From Eremophila alpestris peregrina (taxonomy: Eukaryota; Chordata; Aves; Passeriformes; Alaudidae): DNA of 64,000 nucleotides. Positions 23,601-36,900 of the stretch are shown here, one piece after another. Where the stretch lies: positions 14,532,297 through 14,596,296 of the forward strand of contig WMCF01000003.1 in NCBI GenBank assembly GCA_009792885.1, in the 5' to 3' direction. Made by a program: the position numbers and the translations under genes. The number at the start of each line of letters is the position of its first letter. The first letter of the stretch is position 1. The notes beneath the pieces were generated by a model that was not told where the DNA came from, made no database searches, and saw only the letters and a list, made by a program, of their open reading frames with translations.

Positions 23601-26600
23601 CAGCTACACAAGCAATGGCATCAGCACAAATTTAAATGCTGGCAAATCATGGAGGAAGTTGAGGAGAGTGTATTTAGGAACCTCCTAAGTCAGCATTTCT
23701 TCCTGAATAAATTGGGATGTGAAATTGCATTTCCTGATACCATCTGATGTGTACTATATTAACAGTCATGATTAGGCTGTAATTTAGCTTAGTCTGTAAT
23801 AATTCTGTATGCTACATGAGACCACAGCTACTTCTTTAAATGGTGGGTTTTAATTTTGTCTCAAGTTCTCTACAGTTCAAGTACTGGGCTTAATCTGAAT
23901 TTGAACTGAGAAGGAAAGCCTACATCTTAGGTGTGTTGTGTATGTGAGAGGAGCTATATACAATGTTCTGAACACTTCAAGTTTTTTTCCTATCTTCTAT
24001 TGAGATCTCCGTGGTTCAAAGCTCCTTCTTTTGGATAGGACTGTGCTTACCAAAAGGCATTATCAAGAGAGTTTTTTTACTGTGATGATGTTTTTATAAT
24101 ATTGTATGTAATTTTGTCTTTAATCAAATTGGAGTTTTACCAAGATGGCAGTCTACATTTTCCGCTGCCTAGAATTTTGTTTAGGACTGAATAATACTCT
24201 TTTGAGGGAGGTGAATTGAGCTAGATGTGTAGTTATCAGATTTCTGATAAAATTTGGTTTTGTTTGCAGGATTCTACAGCAGTCCTCTGGTGTTCAGTGC
24301 TTTTGCAAAAGATTACAGAACATGTGTTTTTGCTCAGTTGAGATAAGGAAAGTTTCAGATTTAGACTTTCATTGATGGTGGATGTTAAAGAGATATGATA
24401 GTTTTTTAACACATGAACAGTCCATGCCTTAAGGTTTTGTTTAAAAACGGAGAGTAACAGCAGTGAAACCCATTTTTTGGTCTCCAAAGCCCTTGTTTTG
24501 GGCTAGGATTTGCACCGATCTGGGTAATGACTGTCTCAGACAAGAGAAATGTCTAGTGTTGTTGGCTGATTCAAACAACTCATGTCATTCCACAAGAGGG
24601 AAGCATTTGGGCTTTAGTCTGTGAACCTGAGGTGATACCTTGGTAGCATCTTTTATCTCAGAGAACTCTGGAATGCTTATCCTGTGTACTTAGGTACTTT
24701 ATGACCATGGGAATGCAGAGTGCCAGATGTGTCAGGACCTTCAGGGCTCACATGAAAATGTAAATTGACCTGATGTTCTGTTCAAATCCAAATTATAGTT
24801 TCAGCTTTCAGTAATCAGCCAAGTATTTGCAAAAATTAAGAAATATATTTATGAGATGTTTACCAATGTGTCTTCTTTGCTGTTCTTTCACACTAAATGT
24901 TTTTCAAAATGCAGTTCTGTCAGTGGACATTGAAGGACAGGAGGTCAGAAAAATATTTGAAAAATTACTTCTTTTATCTACTAGAGGCAGTGTTCAGCAT
25001 TTGGAAGAGTGATTTCTGCTCTCTTGCCCCACTCCTTTCTGAAATGTTATTGTAAAAACAAGCTGTTCCCATTTGAGATAAATTTTGACCTGGTGTTCTG
25101 CAGCCAGCTGTCTATGGCAGCTTCCTTGTTTTTAATGGATTGAGTTGGAGCTCTGTTGTCATTTCTCTGTAGTTTATCTGACATACTGCTTTTACTTTCC
25201 CAGAGGAGAAGAAAAAACTGGTTCGAGAATTCGATGAGAAGCAGCGTGAAGCCAATGAGACGGTGAGTGAGAGGCTTCCAGCCTTCCTGAGGCTTGAAGG
25301 TCTGCTCTGGATGCTCCATCCCTGGAAGTGTTCAAGGACAGGTTTGATGGAGCAACTTGGTGTAGTGGAAGTTGTCCTTGCCCATGGCTGGGGTGTTGGA
25401 ACAAGGTTGTCTTTAAGGTCTCTTCCAACACAAACCATCCTATGATTCTGTCTCTGTTACAGAGATGTGATAGAAAGCTGATAGCCATCCTATAAATGCT
25501 TAAATGATAAGAAAGTGAGAATTGCAAATTTTGAAATTCAGAGTGATGTTTCAGGGAGACAAAATCAAGTGTTTAACCTTGCGATTTTTTTAAATTGAGG
25601 CATTGTGAATCTGAAAATGCACATGGGCTCAACAGCATTGGGTAGCGTGGTGTACTCAATACTAGATGGGGTGTGGAGTTTGGGGTTTTGCCCTCAGCCA
25701 GTCCAACACAACACATGTGAATCCCTTCATCTGGTGCTGAGTTTTGGGTGTGGCTGCTGCTAAGAACAGATTTGGTGCTTTAAAGAATAACCATGCTTTC
25801 TTTGTTCAAGCTGCGGGAAATGGAGGAAGAGCTGAAGTACGCTCCTGTGCCTTTCCGCAACCAAATGATGAGCAAAATCCGAGCCTACAGGAGAGACCTG
25901 GCCATGTTCCAGAGAGACATGAGAAGCACAGATTTGGGATTGGGCCGTGGAAGCCAAGGCGATACAAAATACGGAATCTTTGCCACAGAAAATGAACAGA
26001 GTGTGAGGATCATTTGTACATTTTATTTAACTTGGCTGTGATTGTGCAAAAGCAGCATTGCAGATGCATTGTTCACAGTGTGCCTACTTTAAACCACCTC
26101 TGTGCTTTTATAACTCCCTGTATATCTCTCTACATGTAACATGAATATCTCAGGGAGGAGAAAGAACACCTGGAACTCAGTGGACAACTTTTCTGTTCTA
26201 AAACAAAGATAGGAATGTAATCAAAATGGAACTCCTTGAAAGCCATGCAGTTAGTAATTTGCACAACATTCTGTACCGAAACTCTTCGTTTAATTATTCC
26301 CCTACAGAAGGGAAAACACAGAAGTGGTGCTACTTAATGAAAAAAATTTTAACTCACCTAGCTCTAATCTCCAAGATGAGCAAAGTGTGAATCATGCATT
26401 GTAAAGGTTATTTGGTAGAATTATCTTTTAAGTGATCTTAGTGTAAATAATTTCAAGAAAATATAAGGCTTTTTCCTCTAGCACATTTTTCGCTATGGTT
26501 TTGCTGCTATAGTGTAAAAAGTACACCAATTTCCTGTTTACCAGATAGGCTTAGAGATATCTGAGCTAGTGACACTGAATCTCCTTATTGTCTTCACAGT

Positions 26601-29600
26601 GCTGTCATCTGTACAGAAAGTTCATGGAGTTGGGCTTTGCATTTTTCTGCTTTAGATGAGGACGGTTTGAGGGGGGTTCCTTGCTTAGTATTTCCTTCTG
26701 CTGTAGCTTGGCAGATTTTTGCATTTGTTTCCTTTTGATTGATTACTCTAAAACCTGAGAGCAGGGTGATAGATTAGACTTTCTGAAGCTTAAGAAAACA
26801 CTTTATTTTGAGCTACCTTCTGACCCCAAGGTCAGCAGCTATTCCTTATCCTCTAGCCCAGGCTACTGGCATGAAAAGAAGATCTTTGTTACTTAGCAGT
26901 CCATCTGTTACTGCTGTATGTTCCTAATCCTTTTGACTGTAAACTCTTAATTATCTCCCTGGCAACCAACTGTGAAGTTGCAAATAAAGTTGCTGACTTT
27001 AGATGTGAATGGAAGTAAAAGTTAGCATCTGGAAATGAGAGATACTATTTTCCTGTAAATGTTCTTTGATGGAAAAGTCAGTTGTTACAAAGACAGTTTT
27101 TTGGAACTGTTTTAACTCTTTAGGGCTGTATCCTTTTTTGAAATTTAACCAGATTTGGCCATAATCTTACAAAGTGAACAAGGCTCTGCCAAAATTAACT
27201 GGGCTGCATCAGTTAATATAAGAAGTATGTACAGCTAATATAGATGGATGGCCTATGGAGTCACATTCTAACTTGTTAGTGTCAAAAGCCTAACACTTCT
27301 GTCTGTGCTTAATAGCTAAGCATCCCTTTATTTTGCAGACTAACCTGCAGTCACAGAGGGTGCTGCTGCTGCAGGGCACGGACAGCCTGAACCGAGCCAG
27401 CGAGAGCATCGAGCGCTCGCACCGCATCGCCGCCGAGACCGATCAGATCGGCACCGACATCATCGAGGAGCTGGGGGAGCAGCGAGAGCAGCTGGAGCGC
27501 ACCAAGAGCAGGGTGGGCAGCGAACTGGGCGTGGCCTTGGAACAGTCTCATGGCACTTCAGTGGGAGCTGCGTGCCAGTGGTTATTCTCAGGGACCTTCC
27601 TAGGATATTTTTGCAGACCAAATTCAGGCTGCCACATTTCTGTTTATTCTGGTAAAAGAAAAATAGTTACTGTAGAAGAGTCCAAAGCATGGTGGTCAGA
27701 TGTCTGCTGCTGTGTCTGTGCAAGATGGGAGATTAGACCTATAGATCTGCTAGAAAAAATAGCATTACAGATTAGAAAAATGTTAAGGAGTTGCCTTGTG
27801 ACTAGATTACTAGTAAAAGTTAAGATTTTGGAAGCAGATAGCAAGTTCTTGTAATGAAAATAAATTTAGTAGAAGAGTAATTACTTAATCACTAGCTTGC
27901 CAATATTTGCAGGGAGGGAGAAAGTGTTATCAGACAAGATGCCTATTCCGCAAACCCTTGGTTGAAGAAGCTCTGCTTCTGCTGTGAAAGCTTCAAAAAC
28001 CAGTTCACTTGTTTTGTTTACACACATATGTGAAATTGACAGTTTGATTTTTGAACTGACAAACCGATGGGATTTTCTGCGTGCAAGGGATCCCGAGTGT
28101 AAAGCTTTTAGGTGACTGACTTCAGGGGACACTGAGCTTGGCAAATAAGCCCACTCAGCCAAAACAAAAAACATACCTCTGCTTTTGGGAGTTCTCTCTA
28201 CTTGTTGCAACAAAGCCTGTAGCTTTTTCATTTAAGTTGTTCTGTAATTTCAGTCAGAATTTGTCCTGTTCCAAAATTTGTGTTAGAAAGCAGGTAAGGA
28301 AATTGATCCTAAGATTTGTAGGTATAATTTTTGTCCTTTAGCTAATAAAAAATATTACAGACCTTCAGGCATCCCAGTCTCTCAACAGATTGTTCATGGA
28401 AACATAGAATTGTTTAGGTTGGAAAAGGCCTCAAAGATTCCCTGTCACTGCTGTGTTCATCCCTAAACTGAGTCTGTGAGCCTCTTAAGCAATGAATTGT
28501 GCACATTCCAGCTGGAAGCAGACTTTCTTCTTACTTGTTCTTTCACAGTGAAGATTGGAAATCTGCTAAGCTCCAAATTGACTTAATAGTTTTCTTCACA
28601 GCTTTGTCCAGTCCATGTCAGTGCAAAGAAACATACAAGCAATTTTGCAGTTGAGGGCAATATGTGAAACTACAGAGGAATTGTGCAGGCAGGTGTCTGT
28701 GATCTAAGTGACCTGGCTTACCCTTCACTTCCCTAGAAGGTTTGGCAGTGTAATAGTGAAATCTTACCAGTGGCCATGCATTCTGAATCGTGTCTTGTGA
28801 AGCAATACCTTTTTTAGTTGTCTACAATCTCACTTCATTACGTGCTTTTTAATAGCTGACTGGGTATGCTGGGCAGTTCATTTCTGGGCAATGCAAAGCT
28901 GAAATGGATTATCCATTAACAGTTCAGAGCTTGTACCTACTGGGTCACTTAGACCTGTCAGTGCAACAGAGTTCTTTCTTTGGTAAAACTTGAGCAGCAT
29001 TTCAAACAGTTTGATATGCACTTTGAACACTTCAGTATCAATTTCATCTGGTGTTAACAACTAGAATAATGAAATGTAATGTAATGAAAGAAGCTAATAG
29101 CAACTTTCTGATATTTGTATATTAATTAAAGAGGCAGAAAGTGGTCTCAAATTGCATATCTTTGTATGTATCTAAGGGAAAGTATACACGGAAGTCTTAA
29201 TTTCTCCTTAGAAAAGAGGCAGTGCTTCCATATTGTGTGTAGAAAACAATGTTGTGTCTCAGTTTTGAGAGTACGTGGTCATCCGTGGTCCTATAACTCA
29301 TTGCAGCATTTCAACACCAGCTGCTTTCACATGCACTTTCCAGAGTTGATGTGCATTTTTTAACTGACAAGTAACTTGTGTCTCTCTTCAGCTGGTGAAT
29401 ACAAGTGAGAACTTGAGCAAGAGTCGCAAGATCCTGCGCACGATGTCGCGGAGGTGAGTGCTGTGACTGACAGCAGCATGGGGCATTGCTGCCTGCTGCA
29501 TTTAGGGCAGAAGAGAGTATCAGCTGGGACTGCAGGGAGCTTTTAGGGAATGTGTAAGCAGAATGTGTGCACATGCAGATGCTGATTTGTGTGCTTTCCT

Positions 29601-30545
29601 CTCTGGCAATTGCCTAACAGAGTACAGGCTGTTGAACAGCACTGAATGTGTGCTGTTCAGTCAGGATGATGTGGGGTCTTTAACCATCCAAACCTGGTGA
29701 GGATGGAAGCAGTTACACTGAATTGCTCGTGGTGCTTTCAGATGCCACTCGTTCAGGCTGGGAAAAGCTGTGCCATAAATCACTGCAGCACTTGGCAAGT
29801 TAAATGCCTGATGACACAGGCAAATCTGCCCTAGAGCAGTTAGTCCTAGGCTGGCCCATGAGAAACTCTGAGCCAGACCATGTACTGTTTTGATGGCTAA
29901 AACCTTGGCTTCAGTGGATTTGCAATTAGATATACTGTTTAATTAGGCTTAAAAATCCAGTTAATAGATTGTATTCCCAGCAGGTACTTATCTCCTTTCC
30001 TTTATGCCCATTGCTAAAGGAAGTTCTGATAATTGTCTAGTTTTCAGTAGTAAAAGCACTTTATTATTTTGAGATTTTAGTTTTCCTTTAACAACATAGT
30101 TCAAGTAAAAGCACCACAATGAGGGTTTTAGCACAGGACTTCAGGTACTGATTTCTGATTTCCTCTTTGCATAACTGAAGGAGTAGGCAGATATATCTGC
30201 CTTCTCTGGGACAGGGGAAGAGGAACAGAACTGCTACTGCAAAAACAGGAGATTTAAACAGGATTTCCAGGAAAACATGAGTAGTGAACTATTGAGTTTG
30301 GCCTTTTCTGCTTTTTAAGAGCTTTTTGGAAAGTGCAGTGTGGTCTTGCTGAAACAGGGAAGGTTAAGATGGTGATCTGGATCTAGAATCTGCTTTCATA
30401 AACAAAGTGAAAAAAAACCACCCTTGGATGTTTATTTTTTAACACCAGAATAACCACAAATAAGTTGTTGCTGTCAATTATCATCATCCTGGAACTGGCC
30501 ATCCTAGGAGGTGTGGTCTACTTCAAGTTCTTTCGCAAGAAATGA
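20610..30545 (+). CDS. VTI1B: VTI1B, vesicle transport Qb-SNARE, complete, six exons
   Basis: Exons are 20610-20724, 25204-25262, 25811-26002, 27339-27512, 29392-29453 and 30449-30545. They encode 232 residues, the same length as human VTI1B. The start MAGRGSASSEHLERLHEIF sits at the normal family N-terminus in a good Kozak context (ACCATGG). In order: an N-terminal three-helix V-SNARE (Habc) domain (about 1-100), a SNARE helix (about 137-200, rich in the heptad pattern IERSHRIAAETDQIG..IIEELGEQ; Gln170 is the likely zero-layer residue), and a C-terminal membrane anchor (207-226) followed by a short basic tail. VTI1B pairs with syntaxin-7, syntaxin-8 and VAMP8 in late-endosome/lysosome fusion and with epsinR. 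All introns are GT-AG. Exon 4 is strikingly G+C-rich. Intron 1 (4.5 kb) and intron 2 each carry a CR1 tail. Confidence 0.97.
21158..21522 (+). mobile_element. CR1 LINE 3' fragment in VTI1B intron 1
   Basis: About 365 bases match the avian CR1 3' region in order: the GCCTGGAGAACAGGAGGCTCAGGGG block, AATTTCTTCGCAGAAAGGGTG, GAGCTGCCCAGGGAGGTGGTGGAGTC, and the terminal AACTGATTCTGTGATTCTGT. It is 5'-truncated, as is typical, and in the same orientation as the host gene. Confidence 0.85.
22520..22553. repeat. 15 bp inverted repeat (hairpin) in VTI1B intron 1
   Basis: Arms AAATTCAACTTGCAA (22520-22534) and its exact reverse complement (22539-22553) flank a 4-base loop. No gene or known element explains it. 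Confidence 0.75.
22737..22785. repeat. T/G-rich low-complexity stretch
   Basis: Runs of T interspersed with GT and GGG within VTI1B intron 1; simple sequence. Nothing else is evident in 21,523-25,203 apart from the hairpin at 22520. Confidence 0.6.
25285..25460 (+). mobile_element. CR1 LINE 3' fragment in VTI1B intron 2
   Basis: CATCCCTGGAAGTGTTCAAG, then a stretch close to GGTGTAGTGGAAGTTGTCCTTGCCCATGG, and CTTCCAACACAAACCATCC followed by TATGATTCTG form the canonical avian CR1 3' end. It begins about 25 bases after VTI1B exon 2 and fills a third of the 548-base intron. Confidence 0.85.
28393..28443 (-). mobile_element. Short CR1 3' end remnant
   Basis: AACATAGAATTGTTTAGGTTGGAAAAGGCCTC is the reverse complement of the CR1 terminal segment. 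Only about 50 bases survive, in VTI1B intron 4. Confidence 0.6.
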
Positions 30546-30825
30546 ACCTTCATGACCCAGATGAGCTTTTCCACTGATGAGGAACAGGATGGGCTGTCTG
30601 CTCCCTTTGACTGTCTGAGAGTTGAACTGAGTCATGAGACAGCACATTCAACTGAAACTGTACTGACACTTGAAAGACAGAGAATGGGAGTAAAAAGAAA
30701 CAGGCTTGAACTACTGGTAAGATTAATAAGAAGGTAATAAATAATATTTTATTGTCTCATTTTGTATATACTTAATTAAATGAATAAATCTTGGTATGTA
30801 ATAAAGTAGCCACTGACCAATGGAA
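30546..30825 (+). other. VTI1B: VTI1B 3' untranslated region with two poly(A) signals
   Basis: AATAAA occurs at 30783-30788 and 30800-30805. Cleavage 10-30 bases on would place the transcript end near 30,810-30,835, about 110 bases from the ARG2 stop codon on the other strand. Confidence 0.7.
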
Positions 30826-30832
30826 AAGCTAG

Positions 30833-30838
30833 TTTATT
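30833..30838 (-). terminator. ARG2 polyadenylation signal AATAAA
   Basis: On the minus strand AATAAA (plus-strand TTTATT) lies 105 bases beyond the ARG2 stop. A second minus-strand hexamer at 30748-30753 lies inside the VTI1B 3'UTR. Use of either one makes the two opposed transcripts abut or overlap. Confidence 0.6.
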
Positions 30839-30942
30839 TAAAAATTGAGAAGTTAACAGTATTTGCCAAGTGTTGACAATCAATCCACTCAAGTGCCTCA
30901 GCAGAGCTCTGTAGTGTCCAATATATCCAACACTTTGGGTTC

Positions 30943-33900
30943 TTAAATCCTCACTTGCTGTTCACTGTCAGATTCATCTGGAGAGCTGGGTGTGGGGAGT
31001 CCATCAAAGGCGATGTGTGCTCCTTCCCTCGTGTGCCCAAAGCACGTTGCGATCACATCGACTGCGAGGCCAGCAGTTGCTTTCACTGCCTCTTGGGAAG
31101 CTCCAAGCAGTGGATTGACTTCAACCATGTCTACAGCCGAAAGCATTCCTGTGAAAACGATTTGCAGCTTTGTTACTCTGACAAAGGGTACAGTCTCCTA
31201 CAAGGCTTTGTTCAAAGCCTTTTATTCATTGTAGCAAGTCTGGTATTTGGGTTTGTGACCTACTCTACTCCTTAGACAAGTAAGATTGGCTCTCAAGAGA
31301 GGGATGAGGTTATTGTTCTCAGATGCAAATTTGAGTTTTTAATTTGGTTCTTTCTTACATCATCACTACCTCACTCGTTTGTGCTTTCAGCATTCAGGAA
31401 AAATATTTGATGTTCCATACACATTTATAAGAGGAATGTTTTTTCTCTAGTCCAAAAATGAGGGGTTATAAAATAGTCTCACCTCATATTCTTTTGCCAC
31501 CATATTAATGAATCTATAGACTATTGTCTGGTTGGGATTTTTTAACCTTCTTTTACTGCACATAATACTGTTTAAACATAATAAATAAAAACTTGATGGT
31601 AATAAGATGAAAAGTCCTCATATATTGAGTCAACTGCAGTATATTTTATGAAAGCTTGATTTGTTACCTTGAATCCTAGAATGGAACTTCAAACTATTTA
31701 AGATTGTTTGCACCCATTTTTGTGTTCCAGATGCCCATTCTCACCTCATGTGTTTAGGATTAGTGAACAGTATTACACTTTTGACATAAGTTAACATACT
31801 GTGAATTTTACTTTCTTTAGCTAAGCTGAAGTTGTTGATGGTTAAGCGGCTTCCAACACCAAGGGAATTGCCACAGGAACCACAGGATTTCTTTTTCCCT
31901 TACTGAAAGCTGAATGGACTTTGCAGGCACCTTTGCTTTGACTACACTTACTATCAATTTACACAGGAAAAAACAGAACCAGTATGAGCTCTGGGTAGTT
32001 TGTTCTGTCCTTGCTTAGCCCCGTGCTGCTGGTCAGCTCCTACCTGTGTTGTGTATTTCCTCTGTGATGTACATGCCTTCTCTGTAAGTTAATCCACCTA
32101 GAACAGGAGTCCCCGTTGCTGGAGCCAGTGAGGGATCAAAAGAATCAATGTCAAAACTCAGGTGAATTGGTCTCTGTCTCCTGAGACAGAATAAAACAAG
32201 AAAAGCAAGCTTAGAGCCTTAAAACTTTTTCTGTGTGCATTTCTTACTGTTCAGGTTAATCAGCAAAGTAGCATCAAGCTCCTTGAACCATGTCTCATAT
32301 ACATTAAAAAAGCATCCATTCAGTGAGGATTTGATTGAAGGTAAGTACTTTAGTTCAAACCATCTCGACTGGTATTTGTCATCTCAGTGGAATGATGTAG
32401 AGAAGTGTCTGATACATTGCAGCCTTTTCTCCTTTTGTACAGAAAGCCAGGGTGGAGGCTGAAACACTGATGTGCATGGCAGCTAGGATAGAGGAAGCAC
32501 CGAGCTCAAGGATTGCACTGACAGTTCATCAAGATGAGCATTTTTCAGGTCAATACTGAAAGGCTGTCTCCAAAGCCTGCCATGTAGCCTAACTGCTGGA
32601 GTAGTAAAGGATAATCTCAAACCTAAAATGTTAGTTACTTACTACATCATATGACAGCTTAATAAACTGGACACTGCTTGTCACTCACATGAATTATTCA
32701 AGTAGTAGACTGTGTACTTCCAACTTACTGCAGATGCTCTGTAAGGAGAAGCATCTGGATTGCCATCTTTACTTGGCACAGCTGCAGCTAGGAAGGGTGA
32801 GCACACCTTTAGGAAGCAGCAGCCTGCAGCACAGGTTCTTCCCTGTGGGAGAGGTTACCCTTTCTAGCTGACCCTCTCCCAGCTCCTAGACCAGCATGAT
32901 TTGCTCAATGACCTGGTTCCCAAACTGCAACAAGGGTCACAATGAACTGCAGGAAGGGAATGGTTAAAGTGAACTTCAACAGCTGCACTGGCACTGGCAG
33001 CCACCATCAGGACATTGTGTGTGGGCAGCCCCAGGAGGAAGCCATCAAATGCTTCCACCTCCCATACCAACAGCTCACTTCAAGTTACTGTGAAGGTGCT
33101 GTATGTATTTTTAAAAGTGTAATGTGTATCCTGCACTCTGAGTTGATTCAAACTGCAGAAAATGCAGAATTACTTAACAGAACCAAATAGTAGAAAACAG
33201 AGCCACAACTGTAGTGAGTGATGTAACCTGTCTCAGCCATCTGCCAAACACTGTGAAATGGTTCCAGTGCTGAGATACTGGTCACTGTCACTGTTCAGTA
33301 TGGCTTCCTTACATCAAGTGCCCTTCACTTAAATAACTTTCAGGAAAGCAGATGTTCAACAAGAGTAGTTTAATTAGATAATAGTTTGTTACCTGCCCAG
33401 CAGTTGTTCAAAGGTTCTTTCCATAACTTTCTGAATTCCAAGGCGATCAATGTCCCTCATGGAAAAATACTGGATGTCAAAGTTCTTCAAAATGTAGCTG
33501 TTAAAATAATTTTTTAAAAAGATCATTACTGGTTTTTTGCTGAAATCTAGCAACCTTTATGGACATGATTTCAAGCTCATTATTTCAGCATTTAAAAAAT
33601 AATTTAATCTGAGCCAACTTACTATTCAGCAGGATCCACATCCCTCAAACCAATGTACACAATATCAGATGCTGAAATGCAGGGCTTTAGCCAGGAAAAG
33701 CCAGGAAGTTGTGGTATCTGCAAGCAAAGGTTTGGTATTAAGTCAGTTTAATAACATACCTAAGAAATGCTATTTAATGCTTCCCTGAAAACTTTGTATT
33801 GATTTATAGCATACTTTTTCTCTCGAGACAGAGAAACTTCTGCACTTGAGGGTGTGGCTGATTCAGGGTTTGGCTACATTCAGTCCTTACCTTCATTCCT

Positions 33901-36900
33901 ATGTTCAACTCAGGTAAAGTGATATGACTTTATCTGAGTTGAATGTTAATGGATGAAGTTTTTAACTCTTCTGCATTTTCCAGTTTGAAGAGGAGGAGGA
34001 CTAAAAAGCCCAAATGCACAAGCAATAGGTGATTTGCATCAAGGAGGAAGGCTAAAGTAGACACCCAGATGCAGATCACTGACACAGGGCACTTAATGGT
34101 GATGCTCTGTAACTTACCCAGTACATTTTGCTTAGGGGGAAGGATGAAAACCAAGGCACCTGTATCTTCTTAGGAGAGCTACTGAAGTCATGAAAACTCA
34201 CAAAAAACTGTATTAAAGATGGATAAATTCAAAGTGGGAAGTCGAAAAAAAAAAGAAAAAGAGGGGAAAAAAGAAAAAATAAAAGAGAGAGAAAAAGCAG
34301 GGCAAGAAGTTGGACCTCCACAGTGGGCTGCATCCTGCTTGCATTTGATGCAGAATTGAAGAGAGTAGGTCTAGGACAACAACTGAAAGATTATGGAGGT
34401 CATTATTTTTCAGTTTTGGTAATTAAGTAGTCATGGTATGGAATTATAAAACCATTCAATAATACCTACTAACTTTAGGAGTGATTTAAATTAACTCAAA
34501 TTTCTCTTCTTCTCCCAGCTCTGAAAATGGCTTCAGCCAACACAGCTGTCAAGCAGCTACAAAGTTTTGTTTCCCTCTTAGACTTCTCAATTACTAATTA
34601 TGTTCTAATTACAATATTAGATGTTTTTAAAGGTTAACACACCCATAGCTATATTTAATTACATTGAATTAAATTAGCACAGATTATAAAAGTATTTGCT
34701 ACTCTAGGACAATAACCTGAAACTTCTCCACTCATAAATTAAGAAGAGGGATAAAGGAATTGGAGACCACTAGGAAAAATAAATTCAGGTTTCAAAAATG
34801 AATTCTGCAAAACCCATCACCACACCATAAACTGAGCATAGTAATGGTAATATTGTCAGATACTCTCTAGTACAATAATTCAGTAGATTTAATACTGCAG
34901 TTTCAATTACACCTCTTTGTAAATAAATAAATTTGAATGTATTAATTGCCTTTGACAGGTTCTTTGTTTGTTACAATAGAAAAGGAGTTGCTGATAGTAA
35001 AGCCAGAGGGAAGGTCTGTGAGTTTGGATGGTGCCAGGAGCCCTGAAGAAGTCAGGAAAGAGGACGATAATTTTTTTTTTGTTCCATTATCAACTCAACT
35101 GCTGTACTGGATGAGAGTGAGAGGGTGAGCCATATGCACTTCTGCACACATAATGGTTCACTCCAGAGTCAGAGGGGGATTAGCCAGACAAACCATTGTC
35201 AAAGGCACATTCTGCTACTGCTAAAGAGCTCTGTAAAAAGTCATACTCTGGTAGAAGCCTCATGGTACCAGCAGGGCTGTGTTGGTTTTCCCCCTCGAAA
35301 CAGGAATACAATAGGGTAAGAAAAAGCCCCTGAGTGAGTGCACATTCCTGTGCACCTGCACAGCCAAGCCTTGTGTGAGCTGCTTCTGCACAGGCATCTG
35401 GACTGCTGGAGTTGAGGTGGGTTTGTGACAAGATCCCATAACCAGCACCCTGCCTGAGTAGTTTGCCACTAAGCATAGCCTAATCTTACTCTTTCTTCAC
35501 TACTGCTGCTTGCAGGAAAGGCCTGCTCCCCCACTGACCCCAGAAAGCTTACAGGTATTCATTTAGCATGTCAAAAAAATCCAATAATAAAAAGTTACTG
35601 CTTTTCTATGCTGCTCAAGATCTGGAACCCAGCAGACCAATATCTCCTCCTTCCTCAGCTATCACAAAAGTTTAGTTTTGTTTTGTTCCCACCAAGCCAT
35701 AAACTGTTCAACTTAGGTGAGCTCTAAAATTCACAAAATTTTCTCTTTCTCTTATCTCCCTTGAGAAAGTGTGTACAGTTGTCAAAAATAAAAAAAAATC
35801 ACTTCCTTGAACTTGTGGGGAAAAAAAGTAGAAATACAGTAACCTTTTATATTAACCTTTTCATGTTCAGGGAGTGTTTCCAAAAGCCCCATTAGTTTTG
35901 CATTACTTTGGGAATTCCAACACATTTGTAGAGACCACATAAGAATGACTAGAAGGAGTAAAGTACATAAAAGCACCAAATGATTTTATTGACTTGTGAA
36001 TGGAAATCATGCAAAAGGATTTGCAGGAGAAAAAGCAGAAGAGCTTTACAAAATGACTGCAGTACTGCCATACTGAACAGGAACTGATGCAGTGGTATCT
36101 TCAGTAGCCATACAGATTTAAACATGCTTGTTCCTGCTTGGAAAGGGCATACTTCTAGCAACACAGCACCCCAAATTTGTCAGAGAGAAACGAGACATTT
36201 AGGAGTAATAACTAGCAATGCAGAGTGCCAAAATAAAGCAGTTTTTCTCCAAATAAGTCAGGTGTTCTGCAGCTCCAGCATCCATTCTCAAGATGCAGTT
36301 GCTGATCCTGCTCTCACTTTCCAGCCTGAGCTTCAGCAGGAGCAGATTGTTGTATCTAAGTTCCTACTGCAGAGGACTCGGCTGTTCACTGCACAGGTGC
36401 TGCAGGTCCCTGCACAGTGACACAGCCCACAGCTAAGCCAGGCAGGGTACACAGGCCTAGTTCAGAAAAACTACTCTTCAGCATCTTGACAGCAGCAAAA
36501 ATGGGCCATGCACATTCCGTGTGCCCCAGGAAACAGCTCCTTTAGATAATTTGACCTCTTTCCAAGAAAAAAGCTCTCTCTTTAAAAGCTTACTGCAAGC
36601 AGTTATAGCTGTTCTGATTTGTAATATTTACAGTGGAGCCAACGCCAGAGCAGCCAGTTAGGAGAGATCATCCAGGAACAGCCCCTGTCAGGCCCCAAGG
36701 TTGTCAAAACACGGCAGAGCCAAACTAAGCAGAAGCAGCTTGCAAGGTATGCAGGAACCAGCTGTTCCTGGAGGTGAGCTCAGCTCAGCTCTCACAGGCT
36801 GGGCTGGGGGGAGGTTCCTGCTCAGCTGGGAGCAGTGCTGCCATTGCCCAGCCTCGGCAACAGCCCTGCTCATGCCACAGGAGCAGCACCACTCAGTGCA

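Noticed and set aside
27333..27854. 173-codon frame starting at VTI1B exon 4.
   Set aside because: Only 27339-27512 is exon; the rest is read-through past the GTGGGC donor into intron 4.
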